NCBI GenBank assembly: GCA_964468475.1
Contig: CAYXUL010000013.1
Coordinates: forward strand, 1 to 64,000
DNA from: JBECKX01 sp964468475
GTDB lineage: Bacteria > Zixibacteria > MSB-5A5 > CAIYYT01
Reading direction: 5' to 3'
DNA: 64,000 bases
Shown here one piece after another: positions 32,778-40,405 of this stretch; the stretch's first letter is position 1; each line of letters starts with the position of its first letter. A program made the translations under genes and the position numbers. The notes below the pieces were generated by a model. That model did not search any database. It was not told where the DNA came from and saw only the letters and a program-made list of their open reading frames with translations.

Positions 32778-33689
32778 GTGAGCAGCAGTTTTGCGAAATA
32801 TGTTGATGCTTTCATTGACTACCTGAAAAACGTCCGCAACTACTCTGAAAACACTCTGCGGGCTTATGCCACCGACCTCGGTGATTTCACCGCCTTCTGG
32901 AATGATCAGGGCATCAGTGATTCGCAGTTGGAGCAACGCTTTCATCCGGCGATCAGGGCCTATCTTTACGGATTGAAGGGCAAGACGCTTTCAAACCGGA
33001 GCATCGTCCGGCGACTTTCGGCGATTCGCAGCTATCTCAAGTTTCTGCAGAGCCAGGGCTTCCTCAAACCCGATCTCGATCTCGGCTGGCAGCGTTTTAA
33101 GTTGGACAAGAGGTTGCCTGACTTCCTCTCTGAAGCTCAAGCCGCTAGGTTGATGGATCTGCCGACGGGAGATGATTTCCTCAGCACTCGCGACCGCGCC
33201 ATCCTTGAGCTATTTTACCAGTGCGGTCTGCGGCTTTCCGAAGTGGCCGGTTTGTCCGACAGCTCAATTGATTGGAATTCCAGTTTGCTGCGTATATCGG
33301 GCAAGGGCAAGAAAGTGCGCATGGTGCCATTCGGTTCAATTGCCGCTGAGCGCCTGCGGTTATATTTAGCCAGGCGCCACGAAAAGTTCGGCTTGGGGCA
33401 TGAACGGTTGTTTTTGAGCAGAAGCGGAAATCCGTTAAGCACGCGCTCGATCTCGCGCCTGGTAGTGAAATACTCGAGCAAACTTAGAGAAGGTAAAAGC
33501 ATATCACCCCACAAACTGCGGCACTCATTCGCAACACATATGCTCGATAATGGCGCTGACTTGATGGCAGTAGCCGAGCTGCTCGGTCATGAATCGGTTC
33601 GCACCACGCAGGTGTATACCCATTTGACGACTTCGCGGCTGAAGAAGGAATACGAACGCGCTCATCCGCGGGCGCACAGGAGAGATTGA
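32778..33689 (+). CDS. xerC: Tyrosine recombinase XerC/XerD
   Basis: The 303-residue recombinase resolves chromosome dimers at dif. The N-terminal core-binding domain (YVDAFIDYLKNVRNYSENTLRAYATDL) is followed by the catalytic domain with Arg152 in GLRLSEV, a Lys in GKGKKVR, His245-x-x-Arg248 in HKLRHSF, His271 in LLGHES and the nucleophile Tyr280 in TQVYTHL. Location directly before hslV-hslU is the order known for codV/xerC in Firmicutes and many other phyla, so I call it XerC rather than an element integrase. The start is GTG 32778. hslV overlaps its stop. Confidence 0.93.
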   Translation: MSSSFAKYVDAFIDYLKNVRNYSENTLRAYATDLGDFTAFWNDQGISDSQLEQRFHPAIRAYLYGLKGKTLSNRSIVRRLSAIRSYLKFLQSQGFLKPDLDLGWQRFKLDKRLPDFLSEAQAARLMDLPTGDDFLSTRDRAILELFYQCGLRLSEVAGLSDSSIDWNSSLLRISGKGKKVRMVPFGSIAAERLRLYLARRHEKFGLGHERLFLSRSGNPLSTRSISRLVVKYSSKLREGKSISPHKLRHSFATHMLDNGADLMAVAELLGHESVRTTQVYTHLTTSRLKKEYERAHPRAHRRD

Positions 33690-34219
33690 TGATTCATGCG
33701 ACTACGATACTGGGGCTCCGCCACAACGGCAACGTAGCGTTAGGCGGAGACGGCCAGGTAACGTTTGATGACACGATTATGAAGGCTACCGCCAAAAAAA
33801 TCAGGTCGCTCAGCAACGGCCGAATTCTGGCGGGGTTTGCCGGTTCCTCAGCTGACGCGTTCACGCTATTCGAGAGATTCGAGGCAAAGCTGGAAGAATA
33901 CTCTGATAATCTGCCGCGAGCCGCGGTTGAGCTTGCCAAAGACTGGCGGCGTGACAAGTACTTGCGGCAACTGGAAGCATTACTGGCTGTTGTTGACAAA
34001 GAGCACTCGATGGTGATTTCAGGGTCAGGTGACGTCGTCGAGCCCGATGACGGTATAGTCGCCATCGGCTCCGGAGGACCGTACGCTCTCGCGGCCTGCA
34101 GGGCACTGGTGAATAACAGCAAACTGGGCGCAGAGCAGATCGTTCGCAGTTCGCTGGAGATCGCAGCCGACATTTGCATATACACTAATCGCAATATCAC
34201 CGTTGACACCCTCAAGTAG
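33689..34219 (+). CDS. hslV: ATP-dependent protease subunit HslV (ClpQ)
   Basis: HslV (176 residues) is the proteasome-like peptidase that works with HslU. The start ATG 33689 overlaps the xerC stop as TGATG and encodes MIHATTILG; processing would expose the catalytic threonine at position 5. GGDGQVTF, KATAKKIRSL, GFAGSSADAFTLFERFE and GSGGPYALAACRAL are conserved features. A TTG one codon earlier is also in frame but less likely. Confidence 0.97.
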   Translation: MIHATTILGLRHNGNVALGGDGQVTFDDTIMKATAKKIRSLSNGRILAGFAGSSADAFTLFERFEAKLEEYSDNLPRAAVELAKDWRRDKYLRQLEALLAVVDKEHSMVISGSGDVVEPDDGIVAIGSGGPYALAACRALVNNSKLGAEQIVRSSLEIAADICIYTNRNITVDTLK

Positions 34220-34233
34220 CCGCCAAAATGGAA

Positions 34234-34262
34234 TTGATTTCCCCCTGCGCTCGCATTATACT
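34234..34262 (+). promoter_or_regulatory. Internal promoter before hslU
   Basis: TTGATT (34234-34239), a 17-base spacer and TATACT (34257-34262) lie in the 73-bp hslV-hslU gap, so hslU may be expressed separately from xerC-hslV. I see no CIRCE element or heat-shock sigma motif. Confidence 0.5.
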
Positions 34263-34292
34263 TGCCAGTCTCGGACATGAGATGGAGGTGCT

Positions 34293-35651
34293 TTGAAAGA
34301 GCAACTGACGCCAAAACAGATTGTCGCAGAATTAGATAAATACATCATCGGACAGGAAAACGCCAAAAAGATGGTCGCAATTGCCTTGCGCAATCGCTGG
34401 CGACGCCAGGCGGTCGCGGATGATATCCGGCAGGAAATCATGCCGAATAATATCATCCTGATCGGCCCGACCGGAGTCGGCAAAACGGAAATTGCGCGTC
34501 GACTGGCCAATCTGGCCGGTGCGCCCTTCATTAAGGTGGAAGCATCCAAGTTTACGGAAGTCGGCTATGTCGGCCGCGATGTCGAATCGATGATCCGCGA
34601 CCTGGTCGAACTGTCGGTGCAGATGGTCCGCAAGGAAAAGACCGAGACCGTCAAAGAAAAGGCAGCCGACCTGGCCGAGGAGCGCGTTCTCGAAATACTT
34701 CTGCCGCGACCACGAATCCACAAGAGCCGCGAAACACAAACCTCAGATGATGAGGCAGAAGAGAAATATCAGAGAACTCTCGCAAAACTACGGGAGCAGT
34801 TGCGAAACGGTTACCTTGACAGTCGCTCGATCGAGTTGGAGGTGCCCTCCAATCGCTTTCCCGTCGTAGAGATATTCTCGCCGCAGGGGATGGAAGAGCT
34901 TGGTGTCAATTTTCAGGAAATGTTCTCCGGGATGATGCCCAAGAAGAAGAAAGTGCGGAAAGTCACTGTCGACGAAGCCAAGAAAATCCTCGAGCAGGAA
35001 GAAGCTGCCAAGCTAATCGATATGGATGAAGTCATTGCAGAGGCGATGGAGCGAGTTGAAGATTCTGGTATAGTGTTCATCGACGAGATCGATAAGATCG
35101 CCGACGCCAGCGGTAGCGGACAGGGTCCCGATGTTTCCCGCGAGGGCGTGCAGCGCGATATCCTGCCGATTGTCGAAGGCTCAAGCGTTAACACGAAGTA
35201 TGGCATGGTCAAGACGGATCATGTTCTGTTTATCGCGGCGGGCGCCTTCCACGCGACCAAACCCTCGGACCTGATTCCTGAATTGCAGGGCCGGTTTCCG
35301 ATTCGCGTTGAACTCGATTCACTCACAGCAGGCGACTTCGAACGGATCCTTAAAGAACCCAAGAATGCACTGACGAAGCAGTACTCTGCACTTCTGGAGA
35401 CGGAAAACGTAACTGTAACATTTGATGATGCTGCCATCAAGGAAGTCTCCCGCATGGCTGCCCAGATCAATGAGTCGGCCGAGAATATTGGGGCGCGTCG
35501 CCTGCAGACTCTGATGACCAGTTTGCTGGAAGAAGTGATGTTCGACCTTCCCAACGGCAAGATGAAAAGAATCCGCATAACCAAGACGAAGGTGCAAAAC
35601 ACCCTGAAAGGTATTATCGAAGATGAAGACCTTCGAAAGTACATCCTCTAA
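34293..35651 (+). CDS. hslU: ATP-dependent protease ATPase subunit HslU (ClpY)
   Basis: HslU (452 residues) unfolds substrates and feeds them to HslV. LTPKQIVAELDKYIIGQENAKKMVAIALRNRWRR is the family N-terminus; Walker A is GPTGVGKTEIARRLA, Walker B IVFIDEIDKI; the intermediate I-domain (about 110-240) is present, and the chain ends DLRKYIL, the tail that docks into HslV. The start is TTG 34293, five bases after GGAGG. Confidence 0.97.
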   Translation: MKEQLTPKQIVAELDKYIIGQENAKKMVAIALRNRWRRQAVADDIRQEIMPNNIILIGPTGVGKTEIARRLANLAGAPFIKVEASKFTEVGYVGRDVESMIRDLVELSVQMVRKEKTETVKEKAADLAEERVLEILLPRPRIHKSRETQTSDDEAEEKYQRTLAKLREQLRNGYLDSRSIELEVPSNRFPVVEIFSPQGMEELGVNFQEMFSGMMPKKKKVRKVTVDEAKKILEQEEAAKLIDMDEVIAEAMERVEDSGIVFIDEIDKIADASGSGQGPDVSREGVQRDILPIVEGSSVNTKYGMVKTDHVLFIAAGAFHATKPSDLIPELQGRFPIRVELDSLTAGDFERILKEPKNALTKQYSALLETENVTVTFDDAAIKEVSRMAAQINESAENIGARRLQTLMTSLLEEVMFDLPNGKMKRIRITKTKVQNTLKGIIEDEDLRKYIL

Positions 35652-35687
35652 TGGCGGCAGGAGAAATTTCATCCAGGCGGAGATTGA

Positions 35688-37358
35688 GTGAGACAGATTC
35701 TGATGCATGAGGCAAAGGCGAGGTCAAGCATCCCGGAGCGCAGAATTTGGCCGGCAATATGGATTGTAGTTGCTCTTTTCGCTTTTTCAGTAGCTTCAAT
35801 ATCCGCACATGGACAGACTCGTGCCACCAAGAGCAATGTTTCGGAGCTGCCCGACAACGACATCTCCCAGAATCAGAGAGTTGAGCCTCCCAATGTGCTC
35901 CTTGATCGAGCAGTGGACCCTGATCACTATATAATCGGTCCCGGTGACCGCTTGCTGATTTCGTTCTACGACATCGCCACCCCACCTATGGAAGTTGAGG
36001 TGCTGCCGGAAGGAGTTGTCTCGATCACAGGCGTTGGTGAAGTAAAATTGGGGGCAATTACTCTCAGGGAAGCAAAACAAAGAATTATCTCCGCCCTGAA
36101 ATCTCGCTTCCGTGATCGGGCCGTGACTGTGTCGTTGTCCGGCATTCGCAGCTTCAAGGTCAGCGTGACCGGAGCCGTGAAAAATCCCGGAGGCGTCGTA
36201 GTGACTGCTTCAGATCGAGTTGCCGAGGCAATCAAGGAAGCGGGCGGGAGGCTAAAGAAGGGCTCTGCACGCTCCATCCGTTTGATAAGCGACAGCGACA
36301 CCCTCATCGCCGATCTCTCTTACTATGCGGCGACAGGAGAGAGCGACAAGAATCCATACTTGCATGAAGGTTATGAGATTTTTGTGCCGGCCGTGTCTGA
36401 TTCGTTCGCCAAGATCGAGTCGTACGGAGCACTCAAGATGCCCGGCGTGTTCGAATACCGTCCCGGCGACCGCTTGTCGGACTTGCTGGCGCTTTCGTTC
36501 GGTCCCGCTCTCAACGCGGATCTTAAGCACGCGGAGCTGCTCAGATTTGCGCCCGACGATACGTCAACCATATCGAAAACTATCGACCTCAGCGAACTCA
36601 TGGCTAACAAAGGCTCAGATGAAGATCTGCTCCTGCAGCAGGATGATCGATTGTTCGTTCGCGCCATTGCCGGATTTCGCCCAAAGGAACAGGTGCAGAT
36701 CGTCGGCGAGGTTAAATTTCCGGGAAGTTATCCAATACAGCCGGGCTGCGAGACACTCTCTGAACTAATCGAACATGCAGGAGGACTCCTGGAAGGCGCA
36801 TCCCTGGATGAAGCTGAAATGTATCGCAGCACCGAGCAAATCGAGGCCGGTCAAACCAGCTTTGAGAAGCTACTGCAGTTGTCGAACGAAAAACTTACTG
36901 ATTTTGAATTGCAGTATCTCAAGGAGCTATCCGCTCAAAAACCCGGACGCGTAGCCGTGGACTTTAATCGGTTGCTAAAGAACAAAGATCCGAAATTTGA
37001 TGTTCGCCTTGAAGACGGTGATTATGTTCGAATTCCCAGGAAGAGCTACGCGGTAACGGTCCTGGGGCGTGTCGTTAATCCCGGCCAGGTACCGTACCGC
37101 GATCGCCAGTCGGTCGATTACTACATTCAAGCTGCAGGCGGTTTCGGTTATAAAGCGAACAAGGGTGATATAAGAATCATCAAGGCAAATACCGGTGCGG
37201 TAATTGAAGCTGATAACGGAGTAAACGTCGGGATGGGAGATAAGATCATGGTTCCGCAGAAGAAGCCGCTTAACCTCTGGGGAACCATTCGAGATGTCGG
37301 CTTCTTCCTGGCCAACGTTGCCACTGTTTACATTGTAATACACCAGGCGGTGAATTGA
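35688..37358 (+). CDS. Polysaccharide export protein with SLBB domains
   Basis: The 556-residue protein has an N-terminal hydrophobic segment (about 20-42, likely a signal peptide ending near AHGQ), a Poly_export/Wza-N domain (HYIIGPGDRLLISFYDI, then LPEGVVSITGVGEVKLGAITLREAKQRI), and three or more SLBB repeats (VSVTGAVKNPGGV, YGALKMPGVFEYRPGDRLSDLL, VQIVGEVKFPGSYPIQPG, VTVLGRVVNPGQVPYRDRQ), ending in a hydrophobic stretch. Such proteins form the periplasmic or outer-membrane channel for capsule or exopolysaccharide. No lipobox is seen. The GTG start has GGCGGAG upstream. It opens the glycan locus 36 bp after hslU. Confidence 0.9.
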   Translation: MRQILMHEAKARSSIPERRIWPAIWIVVALFAFSVASISAHGQTRATKSNVSELPDNDISQNQRVEPPNVLLDRAVDPDHYIIGPGDRLLISFYDIATPPMEVEVLPEGVVSITGVGEVKLGAITLREAKQRIISALKSRFRDRAVTVSLSGIRSFKVSVTGAVKNPGGVVVTASDRVAEAIKEAGGRLKKGSARSIRLISDSDTLIADLSYYAATGESDKNPYLHEGYEIFVPAVSDSFAKIESYGALKMPGVFEYRPGDRLSDLLALSFGPALNADLKHAELLRFAPDDTSTISKTIDLSELMANKGSDEDLLLQQDDRLFVRAIAGFRPKEQVQIVGEVKFPGSYPIQPGCETLSELIEHAGGLLEGASLDEAEMYRSTEQIEAGQTSFEKLLQLSNEKLTDFELQYLKELSAQKPGRVAVDFNRLLKNKDPKFDVRLEDGDYVRIPRKSYAVTVLGRVVNPGQVPYRDRQSVDYYIQAAGGFGYKANKGDIRIIKANTGAVIEADNGVNVGMGDKIMVPQKKPLNLWGTIRDVGFFLANVATVYIVIHQAVN

Positions 37359-37395
37359 CCTCGCGGCCGGGCTCTTTAGTAAACGAGTATTCCAG

Positions 37396-38148
37396 ATGTC
37401 CACAAACAGCATAGCAAATACTGCGAAACTGGCAGAAGGTGTGCAAGTAGGCAACTACTGCACCGTGGGCGACGATGTAAAGATCGCCGCCGGGTCTGTA
37501 ATTGGGAATAACTGCGTGATCCACCCGGGAGTTACGATTGGTGCGAATGTTCGCATTGACGATGGTGCGGTGATTGGTAAGCAGCCGATGCGCGCTGCCA
37601 ATTCAGCGGTCACGAAGGAGCAGCAGCTCGAGCCAACGAGGATCGGCGATAACTGCATCATCGGCACGCACGTAGTAATCTACGCCGGGGCAATAGTCGG
37701 TGAGAAGGTGCTGATTGCTGATCTCTCGACCGTGCGGGAAAATGTCACAATCGGCGACTTTACGATCATTGGCCGCGGTGTCGCCGTCGAGAACTACTGC
37801 AAGATTGGGAAATACTGTAAACTTGAGACCAATGTCTATCTGACCGCCTACTCGGAGCTTGAAGACCGGGTGTTCATGGCGCCCTGCGTGGCGACTTCCA
37901 ATGATAATTTCGTCGGGCGCACAAAAGAGAGGTTTAAGCATTTTAAGGGCGTCACCGTCAAGAAGGGGGGGCGTGTCGGACTCAACGCCACCATCCTGCC
38001 CGGCAAGACTGTTGAAGAGGACGCACTTGTCGCGGCGGGAGCTGTTCTCACCAAAGATGCCCCGGCACGTAAAATTATGCTGGGTTCACCCGCAAAAGAG
38101 CTAAAGAAAGTGCCCGAGAATCAGTTGCTCGAAAACCAGGATTGGTGA
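37396..38148 (+). CDS. Left-handed beta-helix acyltransferase (WbpD-like)
   Basis: The 250-residue protein is built almost wholly of hexapeptide repeats, from VQVGNYCTVGDDVKIAAGS to LVAAGAVLTKDAPARKIMLGSPAKEL, interrupted by a loop KQPMRAANSAVTKEQQ. The second half, with ENVTIGDF, SNDNFVGRTKERFKHFKGVTVKKGGRVGLNATILPG, resembles acetyltransferases acting on UDP-amino sugars such as WbpD/WlbB. With the following aminotransferase and epimerase it could make a UDP-2,3-diacetamido sugar. The exact substrate cannot be read from the sequence. The end overlaps the next gene by one base. Confidence 0.82.
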   Translation: MSTNSIANTAKLAEGVQVGNYCTVGDDVKIAAGSVIGNNCVIHPGVTIGANVRIDDGAVIGKQPMRAANSAVTKEQQLEPTRIGDNCIIGTHVVIYAGAIVGEKVLIADLSTVRENVTIGDFTIIGRGVAVENYCKIGKYCKLETNVYLTAYSELEDRVFMAPCVATSNDNFVGRTKERFKHFKGVTVKKGGRVGLNATILPGKTVEEDALVAAGAVLTKDAPARKIMLGSPAKELKKVPENQLLENQDW

Positions 38149-39257
38149 TGCCGATGCAGGTGCCGTTACTTGATCTAAAGCGTGAATACTCGGAGGTGCG
38201 GGACGGCGTCGAAGCTGCCGTCAGTGACGTGCTCGCCGAGACCCGTTTTATCAACGGTCCGCAAGTTACTGAGCTGGAAAACCAGATTGCCGAATACTGT
38301 GGTGCAAAGTATGCTGTGGGGGTTGCTTCAGGAACCGACTCACTGCTTCTGGCACTACGAGCTGCGGGTGTCGGACCCGATACCGAGGTCATAACGACGA
38401 CCTTTTCATTCTTCGCCACTGCGGGTACCGTGGCTAATCTCGGCGCGACACCTGTTTTCGTTGATATCGAGCCAGACACCTACAACCTCGATGTTTCCCA
38501 GATCGAAGCACGCATCACTTCTAAGACACGCGTCATCATGCCGGTGCATCTCTTCGGGCAGTCGGCGGACATGGAACCGATTCTCGAAATCGCAAAGCGA
38601 CATAAGCTGACTGTGATTGAGGACGCAGCGCAGGCGCTCTCGGCGAAATATCAAGATCGCCGGGTAGGGGTCTTTGGCGACATGGGTTGTTTCTCATTCT
38701 ACCCGACCAAGAATCTTGGCTGCGCCGGCGACGGCGGCATCATTGTCACCAATTCAGAGGAATTGGCGGCCAGACTGCGCGCTCTGAAGGCGCATGGTGC
38801 AAAGGTCAAGTACTTCCACGACATGGTAGGGTACAATTCGCGCCTCGACACGATCCACGCGGCAATCCTCCTTGCGAAGCTGCCGTCTCTGGACAAATGG
38901 ACAGAGGCGCGCAGGCGCAACGCGGAGTTCTATAATCAACAATTTGCCGGCGCCGAGTTGACCAGGCCATCCGCAAAGGACTATGCTTACCACATCTATA
39001 ATCAGTACACGATCATGGTCGAGAAACGTGACGCACTGAAGGCTTTTCTGACCGACAAGAATATTGGTTATGAAATCTATTACCCGCTGCCACTTCACCT
39101 CCAGAAGTGTTTTGAGCATCTTGGCTACCGAGAAGGAGACCTTCCCGTTTCCGAAAGTTGCGCGCGGCAGGTTATTTCCATTCCAATCTACCCGCAACTA
39201 ACTGAGCCGGAACGCGCTTACGTGGCTGAAACGGTGCTGGAATTCGCCGGTAGCTAA
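38148..39257 (+). CDS. DegT/DnrJ/EryC1/StrS sugar aminotransferase
   Basis: A PLP-dependent aminotransferase of 369 residues that transfers an amino group to a nucleotide-linked keto-sugar. VPLLDLKREYSEV, FINGPQVTELENQIAEYCGAKYAVGVASGTDSLLLAL, VIEDAAQALSA and the PLP lysine in FSFYPTKNLGCAGDGG are typical, closest in pattern to WbpE/WlbC-type enzymes. Several starts are clustered (TTG, GTG, ATG); ATG 38148 overlaps the previous stop as TGATG. The downstream epimerase starts on its last base. Confidence 0.92.
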   Translation: MPMQVPLLDLKREYSEVRDGVEAAVSDVLAETRFINGPQVTELENQIAEYCGAKYAVGVASGTDSLLLALRAAGVGPDTEVITTTFSFFATAGTVANLGATPVFVDIEPDTYNLDVSQIEARITSKTRVIMPVHLFGQSADMEPILEIAKRHKLTVIEDAAQALSAKYQDRRVGVFGDMGCFSFYPTKNLGCAGDGGIIVTNSEELAARLRALKAHGAKVKYFHDMVGYNSRLDTIHAAILLAKLPSLDKWTEARRRNAEFYNQQFAGAELTRPSAKDYAYHIYNQYTIMVEKRDALKAFLTDKNIGYEIYYPLPLHLQKCFEHLGYREGDLPVSESCARQVISIPIYPQLTEPERAYVAETVLEFAGS

Positions 39258-40336
39258 TGTCAGTAGTATCGATTGTGGGCGCCCGCCCGCAGTACATTAA
39301 ACTTGCTCCCCTGCATTCTGAGCTGCAGAAGCTGAAGATCAAGCACCAGGTCATCAATACCGGTCAACATTACGATTACCGGATGGCCGGTGTGTTTTTC
39401 GAAGATCTCCAACTGCCGAAACCGAATATTGATCTTGAAGTTGGCTCTGACGAAGCCGGCATCATGACTGCGAAAATCCTGCGCGGCTGCACCAAAGCTC
39501 TCCGGAAACTCAAGCCCACGCTGGCGATTGTGTATGGTGACACTAACAGCACCCTGGGCGGCGCTCTGGCAGCAGCGCAGGCGGGAATCCCCTTGGTACA
39601 CGTTGAAGCCGGGTTGCGCTGTCACGACATGAGGGTTGCTGAAGAACTCAATCGCGCAATTACCGACAGGGTCTCGAACTACCTTATGGCGCCGACCGAC
39701 GATGCAATAAAGAATCTCAAGAGCGAAGGAATAACAGGTAGGATCTGGAAGACTGGGGACCTGCTCTATGATGTCGTCAGGAGATCGTTGCCTCCGGAAG
39801 CCAAACAGCGGGAGATTCTGACGGACTTAGGATTAATCTCCCAGAAATTCATTTTGATTACACTCCATCGATCCGACTCGGTGGATGACCGCGAAAAACT
39901 CTCACGTTTGGTGCAGATGCTAGCCCAAATTGGCGAGCCGGCACTCTTTCCGATCCACCCGCGAACCGCCAAACGGCTGCGACATTTTGGCTTGACGAAG
40001 AAACTCCACATGAACAAGAACATTCGAGTTTGCCAGCCAACAGGTTACCACGAGATGCTCTCCCTGGCTGCTAACGCAAGAGTTATTGCTACCGACTCCG
40101 GCGGTTTGCAGCGCGAGGCCTACTTTTTGAAAACGCCGTGCCTGCTGCTGCGCGAGGTAACGGAATGGGTCGAAATCGTAAAGAGTCGCGGAAGTATGGT
40201 AGTCGGCTTCGACTTGCAACGTTTCAAGCGTGGCATGCACAAACAACGCTTCAACTTTTCGAATCGCTCATTGTGTCTTGCCGGTGCGTCGCATCGAATT
40301 GCCCGACACTTGGCGGATATATTGACCGGACTGTAA
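39257..40336 (+). CDS. UDP-N-acetylglucosamine 2-epimerase family (WecB/WbpI-like)
   Basis: The 359-residue protein matches the non-hydrolysing UDP-GlcNAc 2-epimerases: IVGARPQYIKLAPLHSEL, NTGQHYDYRM, VYGDTNSTLGGALAA, VHVEAGLRCHDMRVAEELNRAITDRVS, LITLHRSD and ATDSGGLQREAYFL. WecB turns UDP-GlcNAc into UDP-ManNAc; WbpI does the same on a 2,3-diacetamido uronic acid. Given the neighbouring aminotransferase and acyltransferase the second type of substrate is plausible. The ATG overlaps the previous stop (TAATG). Confidence 0.92.
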   Translation: MSVVSIVGARPQYIKLAPLHSELQKLKIKHQVINTGQHYDYRMAGVFFEDLQLPKPNIDLEVGSDEAGIMTAKILRGCTKALRKLKPTLAIVYGDTNSTLGGALAAAQAGIPLVHVEAGLRCHDMRVAEELNRAITDRVSNYLMAPTDDAIKNLKSEGITGRIWKTGDLLYDVVRRSLPPEAKQREILTDLGLISQKFILITLHRSDSVDDREKLSRLVQMLAQIGEPALFPIHPRTAKRLRHFGLTKKLHMNKNIRVCQPTGYHEMLSLAANARVIATDSGGLQREAYFLKTPCLLLREVTEWVEIVKSRGSMVVGFDLQRFKRGMHKQRFNFSNRSLCLAGASHRIARHLADILTGL

Positions 40337-40368
40337 CCACCGGCCGAATTATCGCCCCAAAATTCGGT

Positions 40369-40397
40369 TTGACACCCCCCATTTAAGGCCGTACACT
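40369..40397 (+). promoter_or_regulatory. Promoter abutting the dehydratase start codon
   Basis: TTGACA (40369-40374), a 17-base spacer and TACACT (40392-40397). The expected start is at about 40404, two bases before the ATG of the next gene, which lacks a Shine-Dalgarno. Confidence 0.6.
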
Positions 40398-40405
40398 ATT
40401 TAGAT

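Noticed and set aside
32778..33689. Tyrosine recombinase as sign of an integrated element
   Set aside because: It precedes hslV-hslU in the standard chromosomal order and has XerC-like length; no attachment repeats or element genes nearby.
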